Shown here: positions 8,392 to 17,712 of the stretch, one piece after another
Position numbering within the stretch: the first letter of the stretch is position 1
Layout: each line of letters opens with the position of its first letter
Assembly: GCF_001440345.1 (NCBI RefSeq)
Contig: NZ_LJYX01000021.1
Coordinates: 434,001-498,000, forward strand
Reading direction: 5' to 3'
Length of the DNA: 64,000 nt
DNA from: Colwellia sp. TT2012
GTDB taxonomy: Bacteria; Pseudomonadota; Gammaproteobacteria; Enterobacterales; Alteromonadaceae
Notes under the pieces: model-generated
Databases searched by the model: none
Seen by the model: only the letters and a program-made list of their open reading frames with translations
What the model was told of the DNA's origin: nothing
Made by a program: the position numbers and the translations under genes

Positions 8392-9290
8392 GATTTAACT
8401 ACCAAGGTATAATAAGCCACAATCAAGGCTGCAGATAAGCCTAAACATGAAAAGAGCAACATGTTTTTCTTTGATTGCGCTTCGATACTTTCAGTATCCT
8501 TTGCTGCCGCTTTGAGTAATTTTACCGTCATTTTGTAGTGTCCTTGACCATAAGCAAGCATTAACATTTTGTGGCATAACACATTAACCAAGCGTGGTAT
8601 TCCTTGGCTCACGCGGGCAATTTTTTTGCAAATTTCCACGGGAAAGAGTTCTGCGCCTTTATAACCGGCAACGACTAATCTGTGTTGAATATATTGTTGT
8701 ACTTCATTGGCATTCATCGGCCTTAATTTATAAGAAAAAGTAATACGCTGCCTTAATTGTCGAAATTCGGTTTTGGCTAAGCGCTGATCAAGCTCGGGCT
8801 GTGCGAATAAAACCACCTGTAGTAATTTACGTGTCTCAGTCTCTAAATTGGTAAATAGTCTCAACGCTTCCAAGCTATCTTCCGGTAGCGCTTGTGCTTC
8901 ATCGAGTATCAGTACAACCGAATGCCCTTGGCTATGTAGCTCTAATAAGCGCGTTTGAATACGCTGAGTAAGTAATTGCAGTGACATACGTTGTGCTTGT
9001 TTAACGCCAAGTTCAACGGCAACCGCTCGCCTTAATTCATCAGGGTTCAAATAGGGATTAGGAATATAGGCCGTGACGAAATGCTCAGGTATTTCATTAA
9101 GTAACTTTCGGCATAACAATGTTTTACCGGTACCGACTTCGCCCACAACCTTTATAAAGCCTTCTCCGGTCTGCAGCGCTGTGTAAATCACTGCTAGGGC
9201 TTCATTATGTGGCGCCAATGGCAAATAAAAATTTGTATTAGGAGTGAGAGTAAAAGGTAACTCTCCTAAGCCAAAATGATATAAATACAT
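8388..9290 (-). CDS. mshM: MSHA biogenesis AAA ATPase MshM (ExeA-like)
   Basis: An ExeA/GspA-family AAA ATPase of 300 residues. It has Walker A GEVGTGKT at residues 50-57, Walker B with DEAQ (LILDEAQALPED), and a C-terminal transmembrane helix near residues 277-296, so the ATPase faces the cytoplasm. ExeA-type proteins help place the secretin in the cell wall; here that would serve MshL. It lacks the extra peptidoglycan-binding domain of full-length ExeA. Couples to mshN by a 4-bp overlap. Confidence 0.9.
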   Translation of the reverse strand: MYLYHFGLGELPFTLTPNTNFYLPLAPHNEALAVIYTALQTGEGFIKVVGEVGTGKTLLCRKLLNEIPEHFVTAYIPNPYLNPDELRRAVAVELGVKQAQRMSLQLLTQRIQTRLLELHSQGHSVVLILDEAQALPEDSLEALRLFTNLETETRKLLQVVLFAQPELDQRLAKTEFRQLRQRITFSYKLRPMNANEVQQYIQHRLVVAGYKGAELFPVEICKKIARVSQGIPRLVNVLCHKMLMLAYGQGHYKMTVKLLKAAAKDTESIEAQSKKNMLLFSCLGLSAALIVAYYTLVVKS

Positions 9291-9345
9291 AGTAATTCTA
9301 CTAATTAACCTAATTAAGGCAAGTTAAACAAATAAGCACTTAGGC

Positions 9346-11166
9346 TTAATTATTTAACTTGGTGGCATTTTTTTGTGTTAGTTGGCAAATATCATGGCTT
9401 CTTGCATATTCCGCTTGGGCACATTGTGTTTGGCATACTGGTGTTAACTCACCTTCATCAGATAGCTCACATGTTTCAAGCTCTTCTGGAAACCATTTTG
9501 TTAATAATTTTCTAGCATCTTGCAGTTGATTTTTCCAGGTATCTTGGCCCACTACCGTAGGTGTCAGCATGATAACTAATTCACGTTTTTGCATTTTTTG
9601 CGATTTACTTTTAAATAGCTCACCTAAGAAAGGTATATCACCTAAAAAAGGCGTTTTTGACTCTATATCAACTTTATAGGTTTCAATTAAGCCGCCAATA
9701 ATCACCACTTCACCCGATTGAGCGCGAATAATAGTATCTGACTCTCGAACTCTACTTCGCGCCAAGGGCAGGATTAGCACTTCACTACCAATTTGAATGA
9801 CTTTGTTTTGCTCTTCAGTAATAGTTACCGAAGAATGAACATGTAATATGACGCTACCATCTTCACTAATTTGTGGTGTTACATCGAGAGCAATACCTGA
9901 GAAAAATGGTGTTAACTCAACTTCGGGTGTTGTGGTAGTTGAGGTACCCGTGGTGATAGTACTGGAAACTTCAGTAACAAAATATTCATCTTCACCCACT
10001 TTAATAACTGCTTTTTGGTTGTTGGTTACCGTGATCCGTGGACTTGAAAGTACTTGCACATTACCTTGTGTTTGTAAAAGCTCGATAACACCGGAGAAAT
10101 CACTGCCATTGGTTTGCTTACTAAAGGCCAGACTACTAACACCACCAATAGTATTAGAAATAACATTACCAATAACATTACCCGTTGTTGAATAGATAAT
10201 TTCAGCACTACCGACTTGATCTAATATTTTCCCCCACTTGATACCCTGTTGATACTCATCATTAAGGGTTACTTCCATTATCTTCGCTTCAATGATCACT
10301 TGGCGATGTAAGTGGCTTTCAGTCGCTGTTATAAATTTTTTCACCGCGGCTATTTCTTTTGGAAAAGCACGAACGGTTACCAAACCAGCTTGAGGAGAAA
10401 TAATGACTGAGCGGCCATCGTCTGTGCCAACAAAAGCAGTCAGTGATTCTTTTATTTCATCCCAAAAATTTGATTCATTTTCAGTATAAACATTGATGCC
10501 ACTACTTTGATTATTAGAGCCACTATTACGGTTATTACTGCTACTACTATTATTATTGCTGTTGTTATTGCCGCTATTGGGATCATTTTCAGAAACACCA
10601 CCGGAGTTTATGGTGGTACTAGAGGTACCAAAACGCTTTAGAAATAAATAATTTAAGGCCATGGTTTCGGTACGGATACCGGGAGGAAATACCTTGACTA
10701 TGTTACCAGTGCGAGTAATTTCATAGCCATATACATCCTCAACCACGCTTAATGCCTCAGATAAAGTGACATTATTCAAACTGAGTGAAATTTGGCCAAT
10801 GACATCTGGGTGAATAACCACGTTATAGCGCGAGCCTCTCACTATCGCTTGAAAAAAATCTTTGGCATCAACTTCAGTGGCTGAAATCTCCAATCGTTTT
10901 TCCGCCAACATACTCTGTTTAGCTTGGTACATATCATTAAACATTAGCTCTTGCTGGACAGAGCTTGGCACTAGCGTTAGTGGCTTAGGAGCATTAAAGG
11001 CTTTAGCTTGTTTGATGGCTATATCAAGATCTTCTTTTAACTCTATGGGGTCTCTTGGTACGGTTTGACAGCCTACTAGCACAAAGCATAACGCTGACAA
11101 GGCAATTTTTGTTTTTGTTTTTGTTTTTGTTTTTATTCTTTTCATAGGGGGGCTTGTATTTATCAT
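9346..11166 (-). CDS. mshL: MSHA outer-membrane secretin MshL
   Basis: The secretin that forms the outer-membrane pore for the pilus. It has a lipoprotein signal with lipobox LVGC, an N-domain resembling STN/secretin-N folds, an Asn/Ser-rich linker near residues 195-225, and a C-terminal secretin core with VEIT-like (VIEAKIMEV) and VPFLGDIP-like (TPFLGDIPFLGELFK) motifs. The first ATG overlaps the mshK stop as TAATG; an alternative start at 11145 would shorten the leader by seven residues. The n-region of the signal is made of a Lys-Thr repeat encoded by a 6-bp microsatellite. A pair of cysteine-rich residues ends the protein. Confidence 0.93.
   Translation of the reverse strand: MINTSPPMKRIKTKTKTKTKIALSALCFVLVGCQTVPRDPIELKEDLDIAIKQAKAFNAPKPLTLVPSSVQQELMFNDMYQAKQSMLAEKRLEISATEVDAKDFFQAIVRGSRYNVVIHPDVIGQISLSLNNVTLSEALSVVEDVYGYEITRTGNIVKVFPPGIRTETMALNYLFLKRFGTSSTTINSGGVSENDPNSGNNNSNNNSSSSNNRNSGSNNQSSGINVYTENESNFWDEIKESLTAFVGTDDGRSVIISPQAGLVTVRAFPKEIAAVKKFITATESHLHRQVIIEAKIMEVTLNDEYQQGIKWGKILDQVGSAEIIYSTTGNVIGNVISNTIGGVSSLAFSKQTNGSDFSGVIELLQTQGNVQVLSSPRITVTNNQKAVIKVGEDEYFVTEVSSTITTGTSTTTTPEVELTPFFSGIALDVTPQISEDGSVILHVHSSVTITEEQNKVIQIGSEVLILPLARSRVRESDTIIRAQSGEVVIIGGLIETYKVDIESKTPFLGDIPFLGELFKSKSQKMQKRELVIMLTPTVVGQDTWKNQLQDARKLLTKWFPEELETCELSDEGELTPVCQTQCAQAEYARSHDICQLTQKNATKLNN
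11106..11134 (-). repeat. 6-bp microsatellite in the mshL signal sequence
   Basis: Four perfect TTTTTG units plus a further TTTTT (plus strand) encode the Lys-Thr run KTKTKTKTK at the start of the MshL lipoprotein signal. Length change in steps of six would alter the positive charge of the n-region while keeping the frame. Confidence 0.9.
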
Positions 11167-11549
11167 TAGTTAGCTACCGTATTTTCTATGACTTTACTTT
11201 TAAAACCGCTATTTTTAAAAATATTAATTTTTAATCGTTTAGTTTTACTGCGTAATATCACACTGTGACTATTAATTGCAGTGATGCGATACTCGCCGAC
11301 ATAGTCAAACATGCTATAGATTTTGCCATTGATTACAGCAGTATGAATACCATCACCATGAATAATCGAAGTTAATAAAAAGCCCCCATCACGTTTTAAC
11401 TGATTATTAGTACCTGAGCCACTTACGCTAAATGGGCGAGTAGGATCAATATCAGCGGCTAGGCTAATCGGTGCAGTCAGTGCAGTCAGTGCAGTCAGTG
11501 CCATTACCATTAAGCTGGCAGTTAAGGTTAAATGCGCTTTAGACACCAA
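11166..11549 (-). CDS. mshK: MSHA biogenesis protein MshK (periplasmic)
   Basis: A small exported protein of 127 residues resembling the PilP/GspC linker role. It starts with a Sec signal that includes an unusual LTALTALTAP run, encoded by three 9-bp repeats, then DIDPTRPF, a proline-containing motif typical of the family, and a compact beta-rich domain. Its likely task is to link MshJ and the inner-membrane complex to the MshL secretin. It overlaps mshJ by 11 bp and mshL by 1 bp. Confidence 0.85.
   Translation of the reverse strand: MVSKAHLTLTASLMVMALTALTALTAPISLAADIDPTRPFSVSGSGTNNQLKRDGGFLLTSIIHGDGIHTAVINGKIYSMFDYVGEYRITAINSHSVILRSKTKRLKINIFKNSGFKSKVIENTVAN
11472..11501 (-). repeat. 9-bp tandem repeat in the mshK signal sequence
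   Basis: Three exact TGCAGTCAG units followed by a partial one encode the repeating Leu-Thr-Ala of the signal peptide h-region. The unit preserves frame. Confidence 0.85.
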
Positions 11550-12231
11550 TAAACTCCTTATTTAAGCCCAAACTATAAATGGTTATTTCTACTTCACTGC
11601 GTGGGTACTCTTTGACTTCGAATTGAAAGTCTTGCCAAAAAAACGTCCACGATAATTGCTCTAGCTGGTGTAAGTAATTGCGTAATTGAAAGTATTTACC
11701 TGATAACTTAATTTTCATCGCATGTTTATATAAATTCAAACCAAGTTGTTCAGCTATTGGTGAATATTTGCCAGCAGTAGCGTTTTGTTGTTGGCTCGAT
11801 AAATCTAATAATGGTTGCGCACCAATCAATTCAAAAGACAACAAGGATACACCTGGCTCTAACTTAAGCAATTTGAACAGGGCTGCACGCATTTCACTTG
11901 GGCTAATTAAATCAGTTGTTAAATGCACTAACTGCTTATCAATTTTTGCCAGCTTACCTTCAAGTCTGGTGATTTGTTTAGTAATATCTTTATCTGGATC
12001 TTGTTTAAGAGCGGTCTGGTATTCTTTGATAGTAAAATTAAGACTTTGATTACCTGACTTCATCACTCGGCTTTGCTTATCAAAGGTAATAATTCTGGCA
12101 CTTTTATCGTCAATAAATAAGTAGGAGATAATAAAAAACATTGCCACTAGGCCTGTTAACAGGAGTAGAAACTGCTCTCGACTGGTTAATTGCAGAAATT
12201 TCTCACTGATATTTTGCCATTGTTGCTTCAT
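11539..12231 (-). CDS. mshJ: MSHA biogenesis protein MshJ (PilO/GspM-like)
   Basis: A bitopic inner-membrane protein of 230 residues with a single transmembrane helix near residues 20-40, a coiled-coil stretch (about 60-105) and a periplasmic ferredoxin-like region. This layout matches PilO/GspM proteins of the assembly platform. It overlaps the preceding PilN-like gene by 1 bp (TAATG) and mshK by 11 bp. Called from position and topology. Confidence 0.87.
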   Translation of the reverse strand: MKQQWQNISEKFLQLTSREQFLLLLTGLVAMFFIISYLFIDDKSARIITFDKQSRVMKSGNQSLNFTIKEYQTALKQDPDKDITKQITRLEGKLAKIDKQLVHLTTDLISPSEMRAALFKLLKLEPGVSLLSFELIGAQPLLDLSSQQQNATAGKYSPIAEQLGLNLYKHAMKIKLSGKYFQLRNYLHQLEQLSWTFFWQDFQFEVKEYPRSEVEITIYSLGLNKEFIGV

Positions 12232-12833
12232 TAGTTACCACCTCCTGCTGCGCCTGTACTGACGACAAACTCGGTAATATTTTGCTCATTCTGTGTCAGT
12301 TTAAACTGGACAAACGCCTTGCCAGATAATAAACGCGATTGTTTAAAACCAGCCAACCAGGCCGGCACAGCTTGAGGGGTTCGGGCTAGACCAGTAAAAC
12401 TCATATCGGTAGCATTAATGCTAATAGTTTGTAAGCGAATATCTTTATGGTGCATGGCTGACAGATCATTCATTACCATAACAAAGCCACCCGAAAAAGT
12501 CTCATTTGAGTCAGTGAGTTTGGCTAACAGTGCTGCTTTATGCTGCAGCACTAATGTTATAGTGCTGAGGTTTTGTGTTAAAGCGGGTGATACTTGCCTA
12601 TTTTGTACTTCTTTAGCCAGGCTATTGGCAAGCTGTGTTTTTTGTTGCTGCTCTTTTAATAAGTCATCATATATTGCCGCCGACTGACTATAGTTTATTT
12701 CAGTAACAACGGCCCAAATAACCATCATTAATAACAAACCTAGCCAAGCACTCGCCACTCTTGATAATGACAATAAGGGCTGCTCTGGGAAAAGCTCAGC
12801 TTGCAATAAATTAATACTATGTTTAGCTATCAT
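12231..12833 (-). CDS. MSHA biogenesis PilN-like protein (second MshI)
   Basis: A PilN-type bitopic protein: a short cytoplasmic start (MIAKHSINLLQAELFPEQP) with the conserved IN-L motif that PilN uses to bind PilM, a transmembrane helix near residues 25-46, a coiled coil and a small periplasmic domain. In related genomes this gene is called mshI2 or a second mshI. It overlaps the PilM-like mshI by 11 bp and mshJ by 1 bp. Confidence 0.85.
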   Translation of the reverse strand: MIAKHSINLLQAELFPEQPLLSLSRVASAWLGLLLMMVIWAVVTEINYSQSAAIYDDLLKEQQQKTQLANSLAKEVQNRQVSPALTQNLSTITLVLQHKAALLAKLTDSNETFSGGFVMVMNDLSAMHHKDIRLQTISINATDMSFTGLARTPQAVPAWLAGFKQSRLLSGKAFVQFKLTQNEQNITEFVVSTGAAGGGN

Positions 12834-13803
12834 GACGTGCTCCCGCTAAAACGTCGGTTTCGGCTATGGTTTCGTTAGTGTCCGTATTTACTAGGCTAGC
12901 GCCTATTGCCGCGGCAAATGCTCGATACTGATGATAGGGCTGGGGTAATTCAAGTAAACTCACCGGTACGGCAGAATTCTCTGCGAGCTTTTCAACAAAG
13001 ACAGCCTCCAACTCAATGGGTAATAACACTTTAATTTCCTTGATAGGCGCTTGTTTTAGCTGACGCTCAAAATAATCTGTCGAGCGTTGAATCTCTAAGC
13101 TGATATCATCAATAAGTGAAAAAGCTAATTCATCCACTGCTTTACTGCCAATTTGAGCAAAACCGCGTAGACGGCGTTGAAAAAATATTTGTTTTTGTTT
13201 AACAATTAATAAAACAATTTCTTCATTGGGCTGCTGGCACACTAATAACACAGCTTCATTTTGTGACACTAATAAATTGGCAAAAGCAAATTCTTGGGTA
13301 GTAATAGCAGTGACCTTTACCTTACCTTGCTCTGTAGCTGCCAGTAATATTTTCAGCTCATCTAACGGAGCACAGACAACATTAATTTTCTCTTTGCCAC
13401 CGGCGAGCAGTGGTGCATCATAATAATCTAACACCATGTTATCCGGTGAAATACTGACTAAATCTTTAATTTGCCACTTCAATGCACTGTGTATTTCGCT
13501 AGCAGACAAACTAGGTTTATCCACTTGTACTACTTGTGATTGTGCTTCGTTAAGCACTAAGGTGGCAGTACCCTCAAGTTCATAATTTTTATGTAGTGTT
13601 TGAATAGCTTGTGAAAAGTGAGCCGAACTGGCCTTTTCATGGTGAAAAAGTACTTTGGCGGTTTTATTATTGTTGTCAGCGTTATCGGCATGTTGTTGAG
13701 GAATTGAGCATAAGGAGACACCCTGCTGCTGAAAAGCAATACCAATACGCTGATTTGAAATTTTCTTTGAAAAAAATTGTTTAATTTTCGTTAAAATTGA
13801 CAT
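12823..13803 (-). CDS. mshI: MSHA biogenesis protein MshI (PilM-like)
   Basis: A soluble actin-fold protein of the PilM/GspL-N family, 326 residues, with no membrane segment. It should sit on the cytoplasmic face and bind the PilN-like product of the next gene. The segment LNEAQSQVVQVDKPSLSASE and later LIDDISLEIQRSTDYFER match PilM-like proteins. It is the first msh gene here; mshH (csrD), found upstream in some relatives, is absent, and a divergent gene follows after 257 bp. The operon promoter should lie in 13804-14060. Confidence 0.87.
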   Translation of the reverse strand: MSILTKIKQFFSKKISNQRIGIAFQQQGVSLCSIPQQHADNADNNNKTAKVLFHHEKASSAHFSQAIQTLHKNYELEGTATLVLNEAQSQVVQVDKPSLSASEIHSALKWQIKDLVSISPDNMVLDYYDAPLLAGGKEKINVVCAPLDELKILLAATEQGKVKVTAITTQEFAFANLLVSQNEAVLLVCQQPNEEIVLLIVKQKQIFFQRRLRGFAQIGSKAVDELAFSLIDDISLEIQRSTDYFERQLKQAPIKEIKVLLPIELEAVFVEKLAENSAVPVSLLELPQPYHQYRAFAAAIGASLVNTDTNETIAETDVLAGARHDS

Positions 13804-14060
13804 TTATCGGCAATATCGCATATAGCTAAAATTATTTGCAATGTTACCCTTTGTCACACCTTTAGAGCAAGCTTTACTGCTAATTTTTAGCTAAGTATAT
13901 TAGTCATTTATCTACGAAGAACACAGTACTTTAGCGAAATTTTTCAATTTAAAACAATTCGTTAGTCACAGAAGCAGTCTGAAGAAAAAACTCAACAAAT
14001 AACGATATCGTTTATAATAACCGTTAAACTTATTGTTAATTAATATTTCATTAGATAACC

Positions 14061-15032
14061 ATGCCTAAGCCTTTGTCAATACTACAAAATATACATCATC
14101 CACTCTTCGATAAATACAAAGTTACTGTCCAGGTCAAGCGAGATGATTTATTACATCACATCATATCGGGTAATAAATGGCGAAAATTAAAATATAATCT
14201 TAGACAAATAAAAGATGGCGTTTACCAAGGCGCGCTAACTTTTGGCGGCAGTTACTCAAACCATATTCATGCTTTTGCCTATGCCTGTAACCAAGAAAAT
14301 ATTCCCTGTATTGGTGTTATACGTGGGGAAGCGCGTTATGCAAGTAATTTTACTTTAGCTTGGGCAAGGCACTGGGGCATGCAATGTCATTTTGTTGATA
14401 GAAAAACTTACCGCCGCCGTTTTGACACCGACTTCCTCGATGAGCTTCACGAGTTATATCCAGAGTATTTTTTCATCCCCGAAGGCGGCAGTAATACCCT
14501 AGCAATACCTGGTGTAGCTGAGATATTAACTGAGTTAGACAATCAAGCTGACTTCGATACCTTACTCACTCCCGTTGGCAGTGGCGGCACTTTAGCTGGT
14601 CTTATTTCAGGGGACACTGTCGCCAAAAGTAAACAGCATAGGATTTTAGGCATTGCGGTATTAAAACAAGCGGCATACCTAGTAGATGAAATTAAGTGCT
14701 TACTTAGCCCTCAAGCTAAGCAACATAATAACTGGCAGTTATTAACCAACTTTCACCGTGGCGGTTATGGTAAATTTAGCCCTGATGATGTCAAGCGGAT
14801 TTTAGCGTTCAACCAGCAAACCGGCGTGATCTTTGAGCCAGTGTATTCCGGCAAGATGGTATTGGCCTTTCTGGATTTATTAGCGCAGGGCTACTTTAGT
14901 GTCAATGAGCGCATAGTGTTACTACACACAGGTGGACTACAAGGTCTTGGCGGCATGATTGAACAAGGCAAACTCAAGGCCGAGGATTGGCCGACCTTAC
15001 CACAGATAAGCGATGCAGAGCTAAAACCTTAA
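14061..15032 (+). CDS. PLP-dependent ACC deaminase / D-cysteine desulfhydrase family protein
   Basis: A fold-type II pyridoxal phosphate enzyme of 323 residues. Features are VKRDDLLHHIISGNKWRKL, in which the Lys after SGN-WRK should hold PLP, the GGSYSNH loop, and a Gly-rich phosphate loop TPVGSGGTLAGL. Family members are D-cysteine desulfhydrases, ACC deaminases or uncharacterised; the substrate cannot be decided here. It is transcribed away from mshI and its last 12 bp overlap convergently with the gspN end. It separates the pilus and secretion operons. Confidence 0.85.
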   Translation: MPKPLSILQNIHHPLFDKYKVTVQVKRDDLLHHIISGNKWRKLKYNLRQIKDGVYQGALTFGGSYSNHIHAFAYACNQENIPCIGVIRGEARYASNFTLAWARHWGMQCHFVDRKTYRRRFDTDFLDELHELYPEYFFIPEGGSNTLAIPGVAEILTELDNQADFDTLLTPVGSGGTLAGLISGDTVAKSKQHRILGIAVLKQAAYLVDEIKCLLSPQAKQHNNWQLLTNFHRGGYGKFSPDDVKRILAFNQQTGVIFEPVYSGKMVLAFLDLLAQGYFSVNERIVLLHTGGLQGLGGMIEQGKLKAEDWPTLPQISDAELKP

Positions 15033-15776
15033 CGGATAACGCCCTTGCTGATCAGGACGCCCGAGAAAAACTAACGCTGACTTTAACTGAGCAGGGAACT
15101 TAGCGCCAGGCTTTAAATATCCCTGACCAGACGCTTTTTTCTGGGCTAAAGATAAACGCGCAGTAAAACTCAAACCTAGATTATTTTTAGCTGATATCTG
15201 TGCTATTAAATCACCTTGATCACAATGCATATCCGCAGAAAGTTTACCTAACTTGATGTTGTTATCTAAAGCGACCACCCCTGAGCGTAACCAACTAACT
15301 TGCCCTTGTGCGTGCTGACAAGTTAAATTGCCCTCAATATTTAAGGTTAACTCAGTAAATCTTAGTTCAATATTGCCTTGTGCGATGACAGGAATTGGTA
15401 GAGGTAATTGTTTAGCTATCTCATTAGCAGATATAAAAAGCTCTACATCCTTGAGTATCAGCTCTTTGCTAGAAACTGTTAAGGAGAATTTCCCCTCAGC
15501 CCCAGCTAGCATAGTATCACCAAAAATAACGTTTACTTTTGGTGATAAACTCAACAATGACCAAAAACTAAGCTGAGTTTTAATGTGCTGAATTTGTGTA
15601 TCATTGACGGTAACTTGAGCAATTTCGCCTTGCCAAATTGAGCCAGAGACAGTAGCAATTTTAATATGTTTGGGTAGTTCGATAGTATTGATTATTAAGG
15701 CTAACGGCATGGTGGCCACTAAAAAAACTACGTAACTGCTTAAAAAAATTACTGTAAAAGCAAACCACTTCTTCAT
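15021..15776 (-). CDS. gspN: Type II secretion protein GspN
   Basis: The last gene of the type II secretion operon. It has an N-terminal membrane anchor (residues 5-28) and a periplasmic beta-rich domain of the GspN family, with the typical WQGE segment (SGSIWQGEIAQV) near residue 48. GspN is present in only some type II systems and its role is not settled. It follows gspM after 107 bp, a larger gap than elsewhere in the operon, and no gspO (prepilin peptidase) follows. Confidence 0.9.
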   Translation of the reverse strand: MKKWFAFTVIFLSSYVVFLVATMPLALIINTIELPKHIKIATVSGSIWQGEIAQVTVNDTQIQHIKTQLSFWSLLSLSPKVNVIFGDTMLAGAEGKFSLTVSSKELILKDVELFISANEIAKQLPLPIPVIAQGNIELRFTELTLNIEGNLTCQHAQGQVSWLRSGVVALDNNIKLGKLSADMHCDQGDLIAQISAKNNLGLSFTARLSLAQKKASGQGYLKPGAKFPAQLKSALVFLGRPDQQGRYPLRF

Positions 15777-15883
15777 CTGATTTCTCTATCTTCTATTATG
15801 CGGTTGTTCGGTAACTGCTGACTATGAACTAAGCAACATTAACTAAGCTACTTTAATCATCATGTTAGTGGTGATCTGTTAGA

Positions 15884-16354
15884 TCATATCCGAGTAAGAT
15901 GCAATCGACGTACTTTCACTTCACCGTCACTGTCACCATGGGTTAAATCAATCGCTTTAACTTGCAAGCCTTCATTATTTGCCAAGTGCTCTAACCAAAA
16001 CAGTAATTGAGTAAAGGGTGTACTGTTTATCCATACTTGTAAGTCATCACCCTGAGGTTGCATACGGGTAATGGTTAATTTGTATGTTTTTGCACTACGA
16101 TTTGCCACACTCGCTATACTACCACTCAATTTTGCTGTGCCACCTGAGCGTTTAGCTTGTTGGTACAAAGCAGTATTTTCTTGCACCCAAGATAATAATT
16201 GTTGCTGTCTGACTAACTTACTACGTGCTTCAGTTAAGCTATTGTTTAAAGGTTGCCAAATGGCGCTATAAAACATAAAAACGATAAAAACAAGGGTCAT
16301 TGCCGTGACAAGACTTTGCTCTCGACTGTTAAGTTGTTGCCACCATGCTTTCAT
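15884..16354 (-). CDS. gspM: Type II secretion protein GspM
   Basis: Bitopic inner-membrane protein of 156 residues: cytoplasmic start MKAWWQQLNSREQSLV, a transmembrane helix near residues 17-36 and a periplasmic ferredoxin-like domain. It partners GspL in the inner-membrane platform. Its ATG overlaps the gspL stop (TAATG), so translation is coupled and stoichiometry with GspL is likely equal. Confidence 0.93.
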   Translation of the reverse strand: MKAWWQQLNSREQSLVTAMTLVFIVFMFYSAIWQPLNNSLTEARSKLVRQQQLLSWVQENTALYQQAKRSGGTAKLSGSIASVANRSAKTYKLTITRMQPQGDDLQVWINSTPFTQLLFWLEHLANNEGLQVKAIDLTHGDSDGEVKVRRLHLTRI

Positions 16355-17712
16355 TATGATGTTTCCTTATTATTTTTATTACTACGCTTTTTGACAGCAG
16401 ATTTACGATTTCTTTTGCCTTTATTACTGCTTTTATTACTGCTTTTAGTAGATATGCTAAAGGAGCCAGTAACTAGGTCACCCTGGTTATTTTGTGAACC
16501 TTGCTTAACGGTTAAGTTAGCTGCAGCTAACGCAACACTGAACTGCTCGAAAGCTTGATAATCTTTAGCTGTCGCTTGAATACGTAACTCTTGGCGCTTG
16601 CCATCAAACTTTAACGTCTCTGGCTTTAGCGCTGGTACTTTGGCAAAGGCGGGTTGTAACTTAGCCAACATAGCCAAAAACCCTTGCTTATCACTAACAC
16701 CGCCCAACAAGGCTAATTCACGATTCAATTGCGATTTTATCGTGGCAACACGCACTCTTTTAGTGTTCGGAAAAACCTTTTTATAATGGTCAATAATACT
16801 TTGCTGAACATTATCTTGCTCAGCATTGAGCTGCCATAATTGTGCGCCCTTGTATGATAAGTTAAGCGAAAGCGCAAATAAAGCAACACCTGCTACCCAT
16901 AACCATTGGCGACCAGCATTACCGCGCGACTCTTTAACTTTGTACTGCCCTTGCAGTAAATTAAAACGACTTAATTTACTGTGATAATTCTTTGCCATCA
17001 GTGCCAGCGGTAATTCTTCAGGCATAGCGGTCAGCGCTAACTGCTCACTATTGGCCAAAGGGGAGAAAGCTTGAATGGCTATACTTGCTTGCTGATCAGC
17101 GCCTTCTTTGTCATTAGCGGCTTGCTCATTAGCAAACGCCTGACATTGCCATTGCCAAGCACTGGCATCTAACACAAAACCCTGCCATAGGCCTTGGCGC
17201 ACAATCACTTGCTGCTGGCTACCATCGCCCAAGGTAATGGCGCTCCACCCGTCGGCCATCATAGGCATGGCCAAGACATCGGGTAAAATATACTTAGTGC
17301 TAAGATCGGCATCAGCTAACCATGTCAGCCATTGCTGCATTTGGCTATGGGCAACAATAGCGGTGAAACAATTATTCCCTTGGTCATCACTGGCTAAATC
17401 AGCATAAGCAAAAAATAGCTGTTCAACCTCTTCGGCTAAATTATCTTCTAGCATATAAGGCACGGCTAAACGTATTGCTCGCGCCGACTTTGCCGGTACT
17501 TTTACCGATTTGAGCAGCACATCGCAGCCTGGTACCAATACCTTAAGCAATCGATGTTCTGCTTTACTGCTCAACTCACTTAGCTGCTGAGCACCTTTTA
17601 GTTCGCCACTGGCAATGATTTCCTGGTCATTACTGCTTGTTTCGGCAACAACTAACCAATGAATGGTATCGTCTGCTTGACTTCCCAGACGTATAAATAA
17701 TGTTTCTGTCAC
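16354..17712 (-). CDS. gspL: Type II secretion protein GspL
   Basis: Platform protein that recruits the GspE ATPase. It has a large cytoplasmic actin-like domain (start MTETLFIRLGSQADDTIHW, with VKVPAKSARAIRLAVPYMLEDNL), one transmembrane helix near residues 277-297 (WLWVAGVALFALSLNLSY) and a periplasmic ferredoxin-like domain. An extra C-terminal tail of about 30 residues is rich in Lys, Ser and Asn (SSNKSSNKGKRNRK) and is partly encoded by a 12-bp repeat (16421-16444); this tail would be periplasmic and is unusual for GspL. One-base overlaps join it to gspK and gspM. Confidence 0.93.
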   Translation of the reverse strand: MTETLFIRLGSQADDTIHWLVVAETSSNDQEIIASGELKGAQQLSELSSKAEHRLLKVLVPGCDVLLKSVKVPAKSARAIRLAVPYMLEDNLAEEVEQLFFAYADLASDDQGNNCFTAIVAHSQMQQWLTWLADADLSTKYILPDVLAMPMMADGWSAITLGDGSQQQVIVRQGLWQGFVLDASAWQWQCQAFANEQAANDKEGADQQASIAIQAFSPLANSEQLALTAMPEELPLALMAKNYHSKLSRFNLLQGQYKVKESRGNAGRQWLWVAGVALFALSLNLSYKGAQLWQLNAEQDNVQQSIIDHYKKVFPNTKRVRVATIKSQLNRELALLGGVSDKQGFLAMLAKLQPAFAKVPALKPETLKFDGKRQELRIQATAKDYQAFEQFSVALAAANLTVKQGSQNNQGDLVTGSFSISTKSSNKSSNKGKRNRKSAVKKRSNKNNKETS

